A stretch of DNA of 32,423 nt from contig JAYMTA010000280.1 of NCBI GenBank assembly GCA_036897625.1, forward strand, positions 1-32,423, read 5' to 3'. This document shows positions 8,649 through 19,100 of the stretch, in pieces. A program made the position numbers and the translations under genes. The notes beneath the pieces are model-generated. The model did no database searches. It was not told the DNA's origin and saw only the letters and a program-made list of their open reading frames with translations. How positions within the stretch are numbered: the stretch's first letter is position 1; each line of letters starts with the position of its first letter. This DNA is from Pelargonium cotyledonis (lineage: Eukaryota; Streptophyta; Magnoliopsida; Geraniales; Geraniaceae).

Positions 8649-11118
8649 ATGACCTCTTATGCTAGCTACAGCAATTTCTTCATCCATAGACGAGGATGGA
8701 ACATTGACATTCCTCCTGACCTTGTCTTTGAACATCAAAACACCCTTGATCTTAGTCTTTTTGCTTTCTTTGTGGACCACAGGGAATTTGATTCTATTTT
8801 CCTCCACACCAAACTCATGGAGCTATGGAAGTTTCCCCACATGTTCTTAACCCAAGACATCCTCCCCAACAAATTCCTTCTCATGTTTTCTGATCCACGT
8901 GATCGTAACCTTGTTCTTTTTGAAGGCCCTTGGAATATAGAGGGTGGCATTCTCATAGTCGCTGAAGTTCCTTTCAATTGCATGCCATGTGATGTTTCTC
9001 TACCCCTCACTCCCATATGGATCCAGATCCATGATATGCCCCCGAACTACTCGCTTCCCATTCTGGCTCTCACAGCGGGTCAAGCTATTGGTCAAGTGGT
9101 GGAGGTCGACCAAGACCCTAACAGACGTAGTAGATAGGGCTACCTTCGAGTCCGTGTCATGATCAACCTTCATGATCCCCTTGTTGTTGGGTACTATCTA
9201 AATCTTCTGGAATGAGGCCGTACGTCGATCAAATTCAGGTATGAGAGGCTCTTCAAAATTTGCTTCGATTATGGGAGAGACGGCCATCCTTGGACCTCTT
9301 GTCCAACTCCCATGCCTCAAGCTGAAGATCTCTATCAGCACCGAATTAATAATCTCAACTATGAAGGGCATAATGATCGCCAAATTTTCAATGATTACAA
9401 TCGTCGTCTCTTCACGGCTGATCTTCGAGCTTTCCGCAGCTCAAGAAACAACAGGTCCACGAGAATCACAGTCCACAATGACCTTCACTCCCCCCTCCTC
9501 AAGTTTTTCATCCAGACGATGTCTTTCCCGATGATATTGCCATTTTTGATAGTGATACTACTCATATTCGTCAATCTCCAGGAATGATCCTCTCTCCCCG
9601 ACACCGTGACCTTGCGTATGAATACCCTCCCAATCCATTTTACTAAGAGAACACCCCACCCAGCTCGGATCTACCATTGGAATCTTATGGTGTCCCGCCG
9701 GACGAAGTTCCTACCTGGCGCCGGCGAACAAGCAGTCCTAAGCAAGGTTATCAGTCCTGTCATCTTTTGCATGGGGGAGGAAAATCGTCTCATCCCATGC
9801 AGATTGGGTTGTGCTCCGCACGTCCCATGCATCCTAGTCACTCTGCTACGAATCTGTCCTCTCCCCACGTGTCCCATCTGGTTGCTCCCTAACTAGATTA
9901 GCACACCCGCCTCTTCAAGTGATGAATCCATCCCCATCACCAATCCTCTCTCTTCCACGTCAGACGCGGCAGCCGTACACCCATCCTTTACCTACTGACT
10001 CCTCTCAACTGATTGCAGTAAATACTAGTCTCATCCATCCATCCCTCTCACCAACCTTCATCATCTATCCTAGGCCTTACCTTGGGCCCATTCCAGCAAC
10101 ATCTCAAGCCCGTCCCTAGTATGGACCTGATATCCCTCCTGAGTTAATCGACAACCCATTGGGCTTTTCCCCTAAGTTAGGCCCAATTGTAACAAATATC
10201 CAAAACCGATCCTGAGAGTCTTCCTCTTCGTCTGAATCCAAAGAACTCCAGTCCCATTCTGATGACGACGATTCTGACGCTGATGCCTCCGACTCAACAT
10301 CAGGTCGTTCTTCTCCTTCAGTTTCGTCTCAGGCTGTGCGTCCTGGAATCGGCTCCCCTATATCTGTTTTGAACAGACCCGTGGAGGATCATTCCCTGTC
10401 TGATCCAGTGTCTTTGGCTTTGCAAAACTCTTTGTTGCAATATGCTTTTGTGGCTCACTCTCTCACTGATATCATCTCTTCTGAAGTTGGCACAAATTTG
10501 GAAGTCTCCCTCCACGATCTGGTCCATAGTAAATTGATTATGTCTTGAGATATTCCTCCTGCATCAACAGTAGAATCGGTTCCGGGTAGCTCTAGCCGAG
10601 ATTTTGGTAATAGTGCTACTCTTTTCAGGCCAGCAGTGGGACCTTGTCCTAAGCTCTCTCGTGATGCCAAGGGAAAGGCTCCCATGATTCACAACAAAAC
10701 TTTCCACACAAAGTCTGTGAGAGGTGCAGATGATAAAGTTGTTATTTGTAGCTCTCATCAGAAGAAAAAGAGCTCCAAGGTTGTTTCTACAGGTTGTCGC
10801 CCAAGAAGCATATTGTGTCCTCATTCCTTATTCTCGGCAGCCTGCAAATTTCCAAACAAGAAGAGGCCTTCCTTATCGGACCCGGGAGGATATCTCATGA
10901 AGAGGCCCTCTCCATCTCCTGATGAGGATCAGGATGACCTACATATTCAAGATTATTTCCTTGATGCTATATCTGATTATATGGTTTCTGGTCCCCCTGA
11001 TGATATTGCTATAATTAAACAAAAACTTTTTCATCATCACTACGATCTCGCTGCTGCTATAAGAGGTTTGGATTTAAATGATATTTCGGATTATGATCAT
11101 CCAAGCTTGGAACTATAG
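8649..11118 (+). pseudogene. LINE ORF1 protein (DUF4283 + CCHC knuckle), decayed
   Basis: The ATG at 8649 opens a 162-codon frame with DUF4283 features typical of plant L1 ORF1: GWNIDIPPDLVFEHQ early, then FLLMFSDPRDRNLVLFEGPW and LPLTPIWIQIHDMPPNY. The frame meets TAG at 9135 and TGA near 9213, and continues in the same phase to the zinc knuckle CFDYGRDGHPWTSC (about 9268-9309), whose second Cys has become Tyr. A serine/proline-rich middle (9600-10560) is broken among frames. The C-terminal part (10636-11118) has basic KKKSSK and acidic DEDQDD patches and ends DYDHPSLEL. ORF1 proteins coat the LINE RNA. The tail overlaps the ORF2 start by 26 bp in another frame. Confidence 0.85.
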
Positions 11119-14100
11119 AGGTTTGGGTCTACCTCTACATGTTCATCACTTGAAAGATCTTAGGAAAAAACAAAATCTCGATTTTATTTTCCGTAGTGAA
11201 ACTAAATGCCCTGTAAATATTGTTAATATAAAGCTTAGCGGCTTAGGTTGGAATAATTCGGTGGGCATTGATAGCGTAGGAGCTAGTGGGGGTCTTTGGA
11301 TTGGATCTTTCTCTAATTCCTCTTGGTCCCCGTTCTTTTTTCACCCCAATATCCTTGGTATCTCCATTAGCAAACCTAATGGGAAGGAGTGGAACTGCTT
11401 CGGCATTTCTGGCCCCTCGTCCTTAGCCGACAGACCCCCCCTTTTGGGATCTCCTCTCAAATCAATTGGAGATGTCATCTTCACCATCCTTGATCATTAG
11501 TGATTTTAAACAAGTCCTTAACTTTCGAGACAAGTCTGGTCTTCAGGCCCACTCTCTTCCAGGTGCTAACTCTTTCAAAAATTTCATCAATTCCAACTCT
11601 TTAGTAGAGATTCAAAGATCCGGAGCTGCTTTTACCTGGTCTAACAATAGATCAGACAATCAATTAGTTATGGAAACCTTGGATAGAGTCATGTGTTCAG
11701 CGGACTGGATGCTTCTTTTTCCTGACTCTATTGTCAAATCTCTCCCAATCATTGTCTCTGATCATGGTCCGCTTATTCTCCACTTGAGAATCAAAGCTCA
11801 TAGCCATAAAAAAATTCTTTTTTGATAGTATGTGGACCCTCCACCGTCAGTGTGAAATCATCATCAAATCTAGTTGGGAATACCCCATGTCTGGTTCTCC
11901 CATGTTCCGTATGTCCCAATGGATCTCCATAATGAAAATCAATCTTAAATCTTGGGATATCTCGACCTTCAAAAATGTCAAGAACTCTAAAAGTCTCCTG
12001 GAAGAAAAGATCTTTAATCTTCAAAATGCCCTTTCGGTTTCAATCGTTGTTGGCTCGGATTCTTTAAATTCTCTCTCTTGTTCTTTGGATTCTCTCAAAA
12101 GAGAATATGAGACTATTCTTAACATGGAAGATGAAAAATAGAAGCAAAGAGCAAAGATAAACTTCAACAATCTTGGGGATAGGAATACGAGATATTATCA
12201 CATTGTCGCCAGTAAGAGGAGAGTTTCCAACAGGATTCACATGATCAAGAATTCTTCTGGAAACTGGATTGACGAAGAGGAAGACATCCTTTCCACGTTC
12301 TCTTCTTACTTTTTCTCACAGTTCCAACCCCCGGTCAGTTCTGGTGATAGTTACGCTGAAATTCAGTTCATATCTCAAAAGATTCACAAAACTCTCTCCA
12401 ATGATCAACGATCAGCTTTAGATTCCCCTTTCACTGCTAAAGAAATCAAACAGGCTGTGTTTGATTTAGGAAGCCTCAAGTCTCCAGGTCCGGATGGGAT
12501 CCCATGAATCTGTTATCATAAGTATTGGTCTTCCATAGGAACCTTAGTAATTTCATCCACATTGTCCTTTCTTATCTCAGGACACATTCTCCAGAATTTC
12601 AACAGAACTTACATCACTTTGATTCCTAAATAAGATTGTCCCCAATCCCCTTCTGACTTCAGACCAATTAGCTTGTGCAATTTCAGCTATAAGATAGCAT
12701 CCAAAGTTTAGCTAATAGATTGAAGAAAGTAATTAATTCTCTTATCTCTCCTGCTCAAAATGGTTTCATCTCAGGGAGGAAGATTCAAGACAACATCATT
12801 CTTGTCAATGAAATCCTCCACACGATCAAAAGAACTAAGAAAGGAAAAATCCTCCAAGCTGGATTGAAAATGGACCTATCTAAAGCATATGACAGAGTTA
12901 GGTGGGACTGCCTTATGGAAATTCTTAAAGCTCAAGGTTTTTCAGAAATGTGGTGTTCTCTCATTTTTCACTGTATCTCCACTGTATCTTTTTCTGTCCT
13001 AGTCAATGGTAAAGAATCTGGCTAGTTTTATCCCAAGCAAGGTATTAGACAAGGAGATCCGTTGTCTTCCTATCTCTTTCTTTTAGCTGCTGAGGGGTTT
13101 TCTGTTCTCCTAGAGGAGGCTCAATTGTCTGGTACCATTAAAGGAATCCAAATCTCCAAAGGAGGTCCGGCTATCAATCATGTCCTTTTTGCAGATGACT
13201 CTTGCATCTGAACACTTTAATCAATTCCTTTGAGATTGCCTCAAGCCATCTTGTCAATAATCAGAAATATGAATGGTTTTTCAGTCCTAATACTCATAGC
13301 AGATTTGCCAAAATTTTCCAAGGCTTTCTTCCCTTCAGAGTGGTCTCCAATCCTGGGAGATGTTTGGGGATCCCCGACATTGGTATGGTCTCGAAAAGGT
13401 AGATGTTTGCCTTCCTGAATAAGAGAATTGAGCATAAACTAGATGGATGGAAGCTGAATCTTCTCTCGCAAGCAGTAAAACTGATTCTCATCCAATCTAC
13501 TTTGAATTCCCTCCCGGTGTTTATCATGAATCTTTATAACATGCCCATCTATTTTTCTAAATGGTTGGATGGATTTATAGCTAAATTCTGGTGGTCCAAG
13601 TCCGGATGTTCTAGAGGTATTCACTGGATCAAGCGCAACATTCTAGCTTGGCCCAAAGGAAAAGGAGGCATCAGTCTTAGTAATACTGAATTGTTCAACC
13701 AAGCCCTCCTCGCTAGTCAATTCAGAAGGATTATCAATCAGCCTAATATTCTCTTTTACAAAGTCCTGGTTGCTAAATATGGAGTTCATAACTCTCTTTG
13801 GAATGATAAGATCAAATCTCCCAGTTCTTGGATTTAAAGAAGCCTATGCAGAGGTAGACAATTTCTCAGGAATAACATGGAGTGGCAAGTAGGCAACGAG
13901 AAGTCTATAAAGATTTTCAAAGATAAATGGCTCCAAAATGGCATCCCTGCTCTCTCCTCTATGCCTCCTTAGTCTCTAAATGGGATACTGTCGATTCACT
14001 TATTGATCCTCTCTCTCGAAACTGGAAAGCAGATTTGATAAGAGACATTTTTTCCTCTCCTGTTGCTGAGGAAATCCTTTCCATTCCTATTCCCAAGAGA

Positions 14101-15208
14101 GGATTTATTAATGATATGCTCAAATGGTCCGGCTCCTCAGACTGCAGATTCTTGGTCAAAAAGGCCTATGATATCGGGATCGCTTCTTTAGCAAATCAAC
14201 TAAGTTTACCCCCTTTTCCTCTTTGGAAGAAGCTTTGGAGTGCCAAAATTCCTGAAAAGCTAAAAACCTTCTGGTGGAAAGTTTGCAGGTCAGCTATTCC
14301 GACTGCTCAGTCCCTGTATCAGAGAAAGTTAAGCGCCGAAGCTTTATGTTCTATATGCAAAAAAGCTGAAGAATCAGTGGACCACCTTATCTTCAATTGT
14401 GATCGCAGTAAAGAGTGCTAGTTTGCTTCCCTCTTAAATATTCGGTCGGATTCTATCAGATCAAGATCAGATTGGCTGACTTTGATTCGTGGAAAAATCT
14501 CTCCCGCAGATAAAGATTCTCATCTCCTCCTTTTTTGGAGTACTACTATCGCTTGGAAAATCTGGAAAGAAAGAAATCGTTACTTCTTCTCTTCCGACAC
14601 CTTTAACGTTTGGAAAGTGTTATCTTGCGCTACTATCTTGGTTGGTGATTTTGGGAAGATGTTTGATGAAAGGGAGCGAAATATTCGTTGAGCTCTTAAT
14701 TTCGGATCCCCCCTATGAAAATCTCCTAAACGTTTTCAATTCTGAAGATGCAGAGTTTTTCTTCATTTGTGATGGTTCCTTCAAAAACAGTCAAGCAGGA
14801 ATTGGATGGGACCTTCAGGTCAAAAAAGGAACTCCTCTAACTAGATTTTGTAGCTCGTCCGAAGCTTCAAATGCTCTCAGTGCTGAATCTCAAGCAATCC
14901 TTAATGCCTGTAATTTTATTTTAAGATATAACTTATCTAATTTCTGTATTTTAACAGATTGTTTGGTCTTACACAGGGGGATCACTCAACGTGAAGAGGA
15001 CTTCTCTATTGGTCAGGCTGACTGCAGGGCGGCTATGGCGGATATCACCCATGTCGTTTTCAACTGCCCTCTCAATGGCAACCTTTTGTTTGTAAAAAGA
15101 ATTTTAGTCGCTTCTGCTCATCACCTAGCTACGCTTGGTAGAATAGGTAGATCTAAATCATGGGTGTGTATTAATCTTAACAATATTAGCCTCTCCAATA
15201 TTAATTGA
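11093..15208 (+). pseudogene. LINE ORF2: endonuclease, reverse transcriptase, zf-RVT, RNase H (decayed)
   Basis: The ATG at 11093 starts MIIQAWNYRGLGLP, the usual plant L1 endonuclease opening (normally SWNxRG), followed by FIFRSETK. A C-run near 11443 shifts the frame, and the domain goes on with FKQVLNFRDKSG, FTWSNNR, LDRVMCSADW and SDHGPLIL, the C-terminal His motif. Reverse transcriptase blocks are SLKSPGPDGIP, DFRPISLCN, QNGFISGRKIQDNI, MDLSKAYDRV, GIRQGDPLSSYLF and the catalytic FADD (about 13188). zf-RVT (LWSAKIPEKLKTFWWKVCR.., CSICKKAEESVDHLIFNC) lies at 14226-14400. An RNase H domain at 14750-15000 shows D, E and D in CDGSF, SAESQAIL and LTDC. Stops occur after GPDGIP, after LIPK, before FYPKQG and after FADDSCI, among others. 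The family call is secure; the enzyme is dead. Confidence 0.93.
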
Positions 15209-15688
15209 AGTTCTTTTTAGTATAAAAAAATTAAAATATATTTACAAATATATTTAACTAATTTAATAATTATAATAGAACAATGTACGATATATGATCT
15301 GTTGTTTATTATTTAAAGTTGCATATGAGTTAACCTAATTACTTATACCATTAAAACAAAATAAATATGTTATATTGAAGGGAAAATTAAGTAATTATTC
15401 AATATTTTCCGACTCTTTACCTCTTTTTTGCAATTATTAGCCAAACTTAATATTCATTTTTCCTTCACTTTTCGACGTGTCAAATGCCCTTATCAACTTT
15501 TCTAGGAAAGTTGACATTCTGAAAAAATTTACTTTCCCGTTACGAAACGATACCTATATGATAATTTGGGACTTAAACTTATTCCCATCAATGTTACAAC
15601 TTATATTGTTAAAGACTTTAGAGGATTAAAAAAATCAAATATTACATATGGGGACCCAATTTGAGTCCCAAAGATGCAGATGCTCTTA

Positions 15689-16152
15689 GCAAACATTTAC
15701 ACGACTTTCTCATAATGTCTTTTGTCGTAATGACTTTCACATAAAAGATGAAAAGTTTTTAACATTAACATTTTCGTAGTGAACTAGCAATGATGAATTT
15801 TTGTCTTTATCTGAGAGTTTGAAAATTATTTAACATCTTTCATTAATATTTGTAAAAAATAGAGTTTAAAAATATATTTGTGAAAAATATAGAACGACAT
15901 TGTATAATTTAATTTGATCATGCTATAAACAAATCCAATAACCTCAACATGCAACTCAGATCTTGTTTCTTACAATAGCGGCTTGTCATGATGGTTCCAT
16001 ATTGCAAAATGAATTTTCCCGAAAGTTGCATCATTTTAAGCAATCTGCTATTTTATTTTTGAGAACTCATGTCCTACAAATCTCAAGATCTTGTGAAACT
16101 GTTGTTTACAGTATAAGAATCAACATAGGTTGAGACAATGAAAGCACCTAAT
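15689..16152. other. 3' flank of TGD4
   Basis: AT-rich sequence between the Harbinger-like right end and the TGD4 stop codon. It should hold the TGD4 3'UTR and polyadenylation signal. No single signal stands out. Confidence 0.5.
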
Positions 16153-19100
16153 TTATGTCTCAAAGAATCGAAGCTCTACCATAAATTCCTTTTGTTTTGG
16201 TGAATACCAAGCAACGGCCTTTGCTGATCCAAGGACCTGCATAGCATATTCAATTGCAAATACGGGTTCCTCTACCCGTAGTACAGGCCAGTCTCGGTTT
16301 TTCAAATCAACTGCAACTCCCGAATCGACTCTAAAACTGAATGGTCCAGCAATCTACAGGAAATAAGAACCGAGTGAAACCATTTATAGATAACATAATG
16401 CAAAACTAGAGAAGAAAACTTGTAAATAATCATCCTGAACCAAAACAAATCAAAAGTTAAGACATTCAGGGTAACAAACTTTCAAAGCTCGTAACAGTAA
16501 CTTGCATTGTTCAACGAGTGGTAGACCTTCAATTTCTACCAAAACATATTCTCAAGTAGATGGCTTATTCTCGCCATGTTTCAGAATAGTATGAATGGCA
16601 GACTATATTTGAGACGAGTTTTGACCAAAAAATTTAAATCATCATTCAAAAATATGCAATTCATATCTAACATGTGGAAGATATTATTTTTTTTAAAAGG
16701 TTTCCACTCTAAAAGACTCATCAAACTTAAACTTAAAAGCCTTCCAGTTTCTCTGTTCTTGACTCTTGAAAGTATTACGGATGCATGAGATTTTATGAAA
16801 ATAATGTAGGTACCTGCTGCTGCAGAGAAAGGGTAGCATTGGGGCAAACAGCCTGAATTGCTTCCAAACTTGGTTGCTGGGAATTAAAATAATCTTGTGC
16901 CAAACGAGCTGCGCCCGATAGAAATTTGGAACCAGAAGGAAAATCCAGTCGTGCATGGCACCGAGTAAGATCTAGGAATAGCCTTTGGAAGTTTCCATGC
17001 TGAGCTGTAAATGTCACTGATGAAAATAAATCTGCTAGAAAAGAAGATTTTACTTGAGGAGCATGAAAACAAATCCCTTTAAAACCCTCAGGTTCTCCTT
17101 CGGCTTGTGATCTAATGTAATTATCACCAAGAGAAGAAGTCAAGACAGCACCTGTTTGAATGACAGGTACAACATATAAGTGATAAGTCCAATAGTACAG
17201 AGTTCATATGTTGTTAACATCACTTTGTACAACAAAATTTTAGTATGGAGGTCAGACCACTTTCATGAGAAAGTGTTGGGCACGGTCCAAGATGAAAGGT
17301 CCTCTTTACAGAGCCTCTTGTCTTAGGCCTAGGCCAAGAAGTAGTGCAATCCACAATCACACAAACCCAACCAAGTAGTAGACTGAAGCCAAATTCTAAG
17401 TGAAGCATAAGTTGTGCTCTCACTAGCAAGATCTTAATTATGAATTAGTCAATAATTTCCTACCCTCAACACGGGTGTCATAACCGTTCCCTATACTTTC
17501 AACCATAAATAAGTATGCATCTAGATCTTATATGTTCCCTTCAATTGATCATCAGCATAAATGAAATCCAAATGCAAGAGCAGAAAGTATCTTAGTAGCA
17601 AAAATGTTGGTGGCCTTAACAAAATGAGTTGTTTAAGAAGCAGTAAGCAGTCACTTCCACAAAATTATCAACAAACTATAAACCATTTATATTCTTCCTC
17701 CAATGGTTCCTATATAAGCATTTCCAATCAACAAAAATCTCTATACATATAAAACAAGAGCCTAGACATGCTTGAAAGTTTTTCCCACTTATAGTTCCAA
17801 CATAACGAACAACCCAAGTGAGTGATGAGGCAGTATCTTACCAGTGATCAATGATGCCGATATAAGAGGATCAGATATGAAAATGTCATATGGCTGAACC
17901 ATTTTTAACTTCTCTGCTTTACTTCTCCAGATATCAAAATTCATCTTATAGGAAAATGCACTTTTTACCGACAAACCCGGAAGCAATGTAGCAGGTACTC
18001 TACAAGTCTTCCCACTTTCAACTTGTTCAGGTAACCCTGCATTATGATGCATACACAAATGGTAACTTGCACCAGAGTCATAAGCTATAGAAGCCAGATC
18101 TACTGACAACAGAGCTGGCACATCCCAATAATTAGAAGACGCGTCAACAAAAAGTCCAGGCCAAACTGCCTCCACAGTCAGATTGTGATGTGGAAACTGC
18201 AACATACGAAAAAATTGGATGGAACAGAATCTTCAAAATCATATGCATAATGGGCTATGTTGCACGGATACAAATACAGAATACGTGATACGATATAAGT
18301 ATGGCATACACAGTTCCTATAAAAATTAGAATATGATACGTTACAAATTGTAAATGCAAAAATAATAAATATATATATGCATACTTCATAAAAACTCATT
18401 TATTGTAAATAATTATACATAAATAATATAATATAGCATAAATCACTAACATAATATTATGATATAACATAATATAAATCAATTAAGTATTATAATCTAA
18501 CAAAACATCCATAATTCAATTTCACTATAAAGTATAAACTGTAACTAAGGTTACATTTGATCGAGTGGATATAGAGGTGAATTGGATTTTGAAATTCACT
18601 ATGATCTCTTATCCCATGTTTGATGTACAACAGATTGGATTTTGAAATCCAAAATGTGGTTTTTATCCATCACATGATGAGTAGTTGTATACTTTGACAT
18701 AGTCAGAAGGTGTCGTCTTCAAATCATATATAGGTCGATGAAACTTACATGTATATATAAGAGCAAATTGCACAAAACACCCACGTTCTTGTCACTTAAA
18801 TCACCTAGGTACCCAAAACTTTAGTAAGTAGCACATAGCTACCTGAAGTTGGTTTTTAATATTTTCATCAGTTAAATCTAACTGAAACACGCAAAAAGAT
18901 TAAAATACCCCTAAGTGAAAAAGAAAAAAAACATACCCCAAAGTGATTTTTTTTTCAGCCAAACAGACCCTTAACTTATATTAAATTTTAAAAAAAAAAT
19001 CATCGTCATGCCCGATGATTCGCCGGCCACGCCTTGACTCCGGCTTCTCCAGACCCACCATTGCCTCCTCGTGCTCGTGTTGTGCTCCATCGACGTCGCC

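Larger units (their letters stand above)
8185..15220 (+). mobile_element. L1-type LINE, 7 kb, full-length but decayed
   Basis: The order of parts is complete for a plant L1: leader (8185-8648), ORF1 with DUF4283 and a CCHC knuckle, then ORF2 with endonuclease, reverse transcriptase, zf-RVT and a C-terminal RNase H. ATAAAAAAAATT (8172-8183) and ATAAAAAAATT (15222-15232) flank it and differ only in the A-run length, so they may be the target-site duplication; a longer poly-A tail is not evident. The element interrupts the inverted-repeat element at 7773-15554. More than a dozen stops and shifts across both ORFs point to an old, immobile copy. Confidence 0.9.
7773..15554. mobile_element. Second inverted-repeat element nested in the first, split by the LINE
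   Basis: GGTATCATTTGGGAAC at 7773 and the complement of the sequence ending at 15554 (GGTATCGTTTCGTAAC) match at 13 of 16 positions. Related blocks (GATAAGGG..AAAGTTG, GGGAAAGT) follow inside both ends. The flanking 8 bp, TATATTAT and TATATGAT, differ at one base, which would suit a hAT-type duplication, but the tract is AT-rich. Removing the LINE leaves about 740 bp. No coding sequence is seen, so it would be non-autonomous. The superfamily is uncertain. Confidence 0.4.
7529..15685. mobile_element. PIF/Harbinger-like element split by later insertions
   Basis: The left end GAGCATCCACAATATAGG.CCAAATT (7529 on) and the complement of the right end, GAGCATCTGCATCTTTGGG..CAAATT (to 15685), form imperfect inverted repeats of about 27 bp. 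Both sides are flanked by TTA (7526-7528 and 15686-15688), the 3-bp target typical of PIF/Harbinger. The 7616-7680 region is partly self-complementary (GGTCCCTCTTAA against TTAAGAGGGCATTGGACC). The motif AATACCATTTGACAAATGAA at 7635 recurs with one change at 7721. Most of the span is younger inserted sequence. I see no Harbinger transposase, so it was probably a non-autonomous MITE. Confidence 0.5.

Noticed and set aside
16576-17072. Alternative frames overlapping TGD4 exon 4 and its flanking intron
   Set aside because: They are shadows of, or run beyond, the TGD4 exon; only the frame that joins in phase to the neighbouring exons is conserved.
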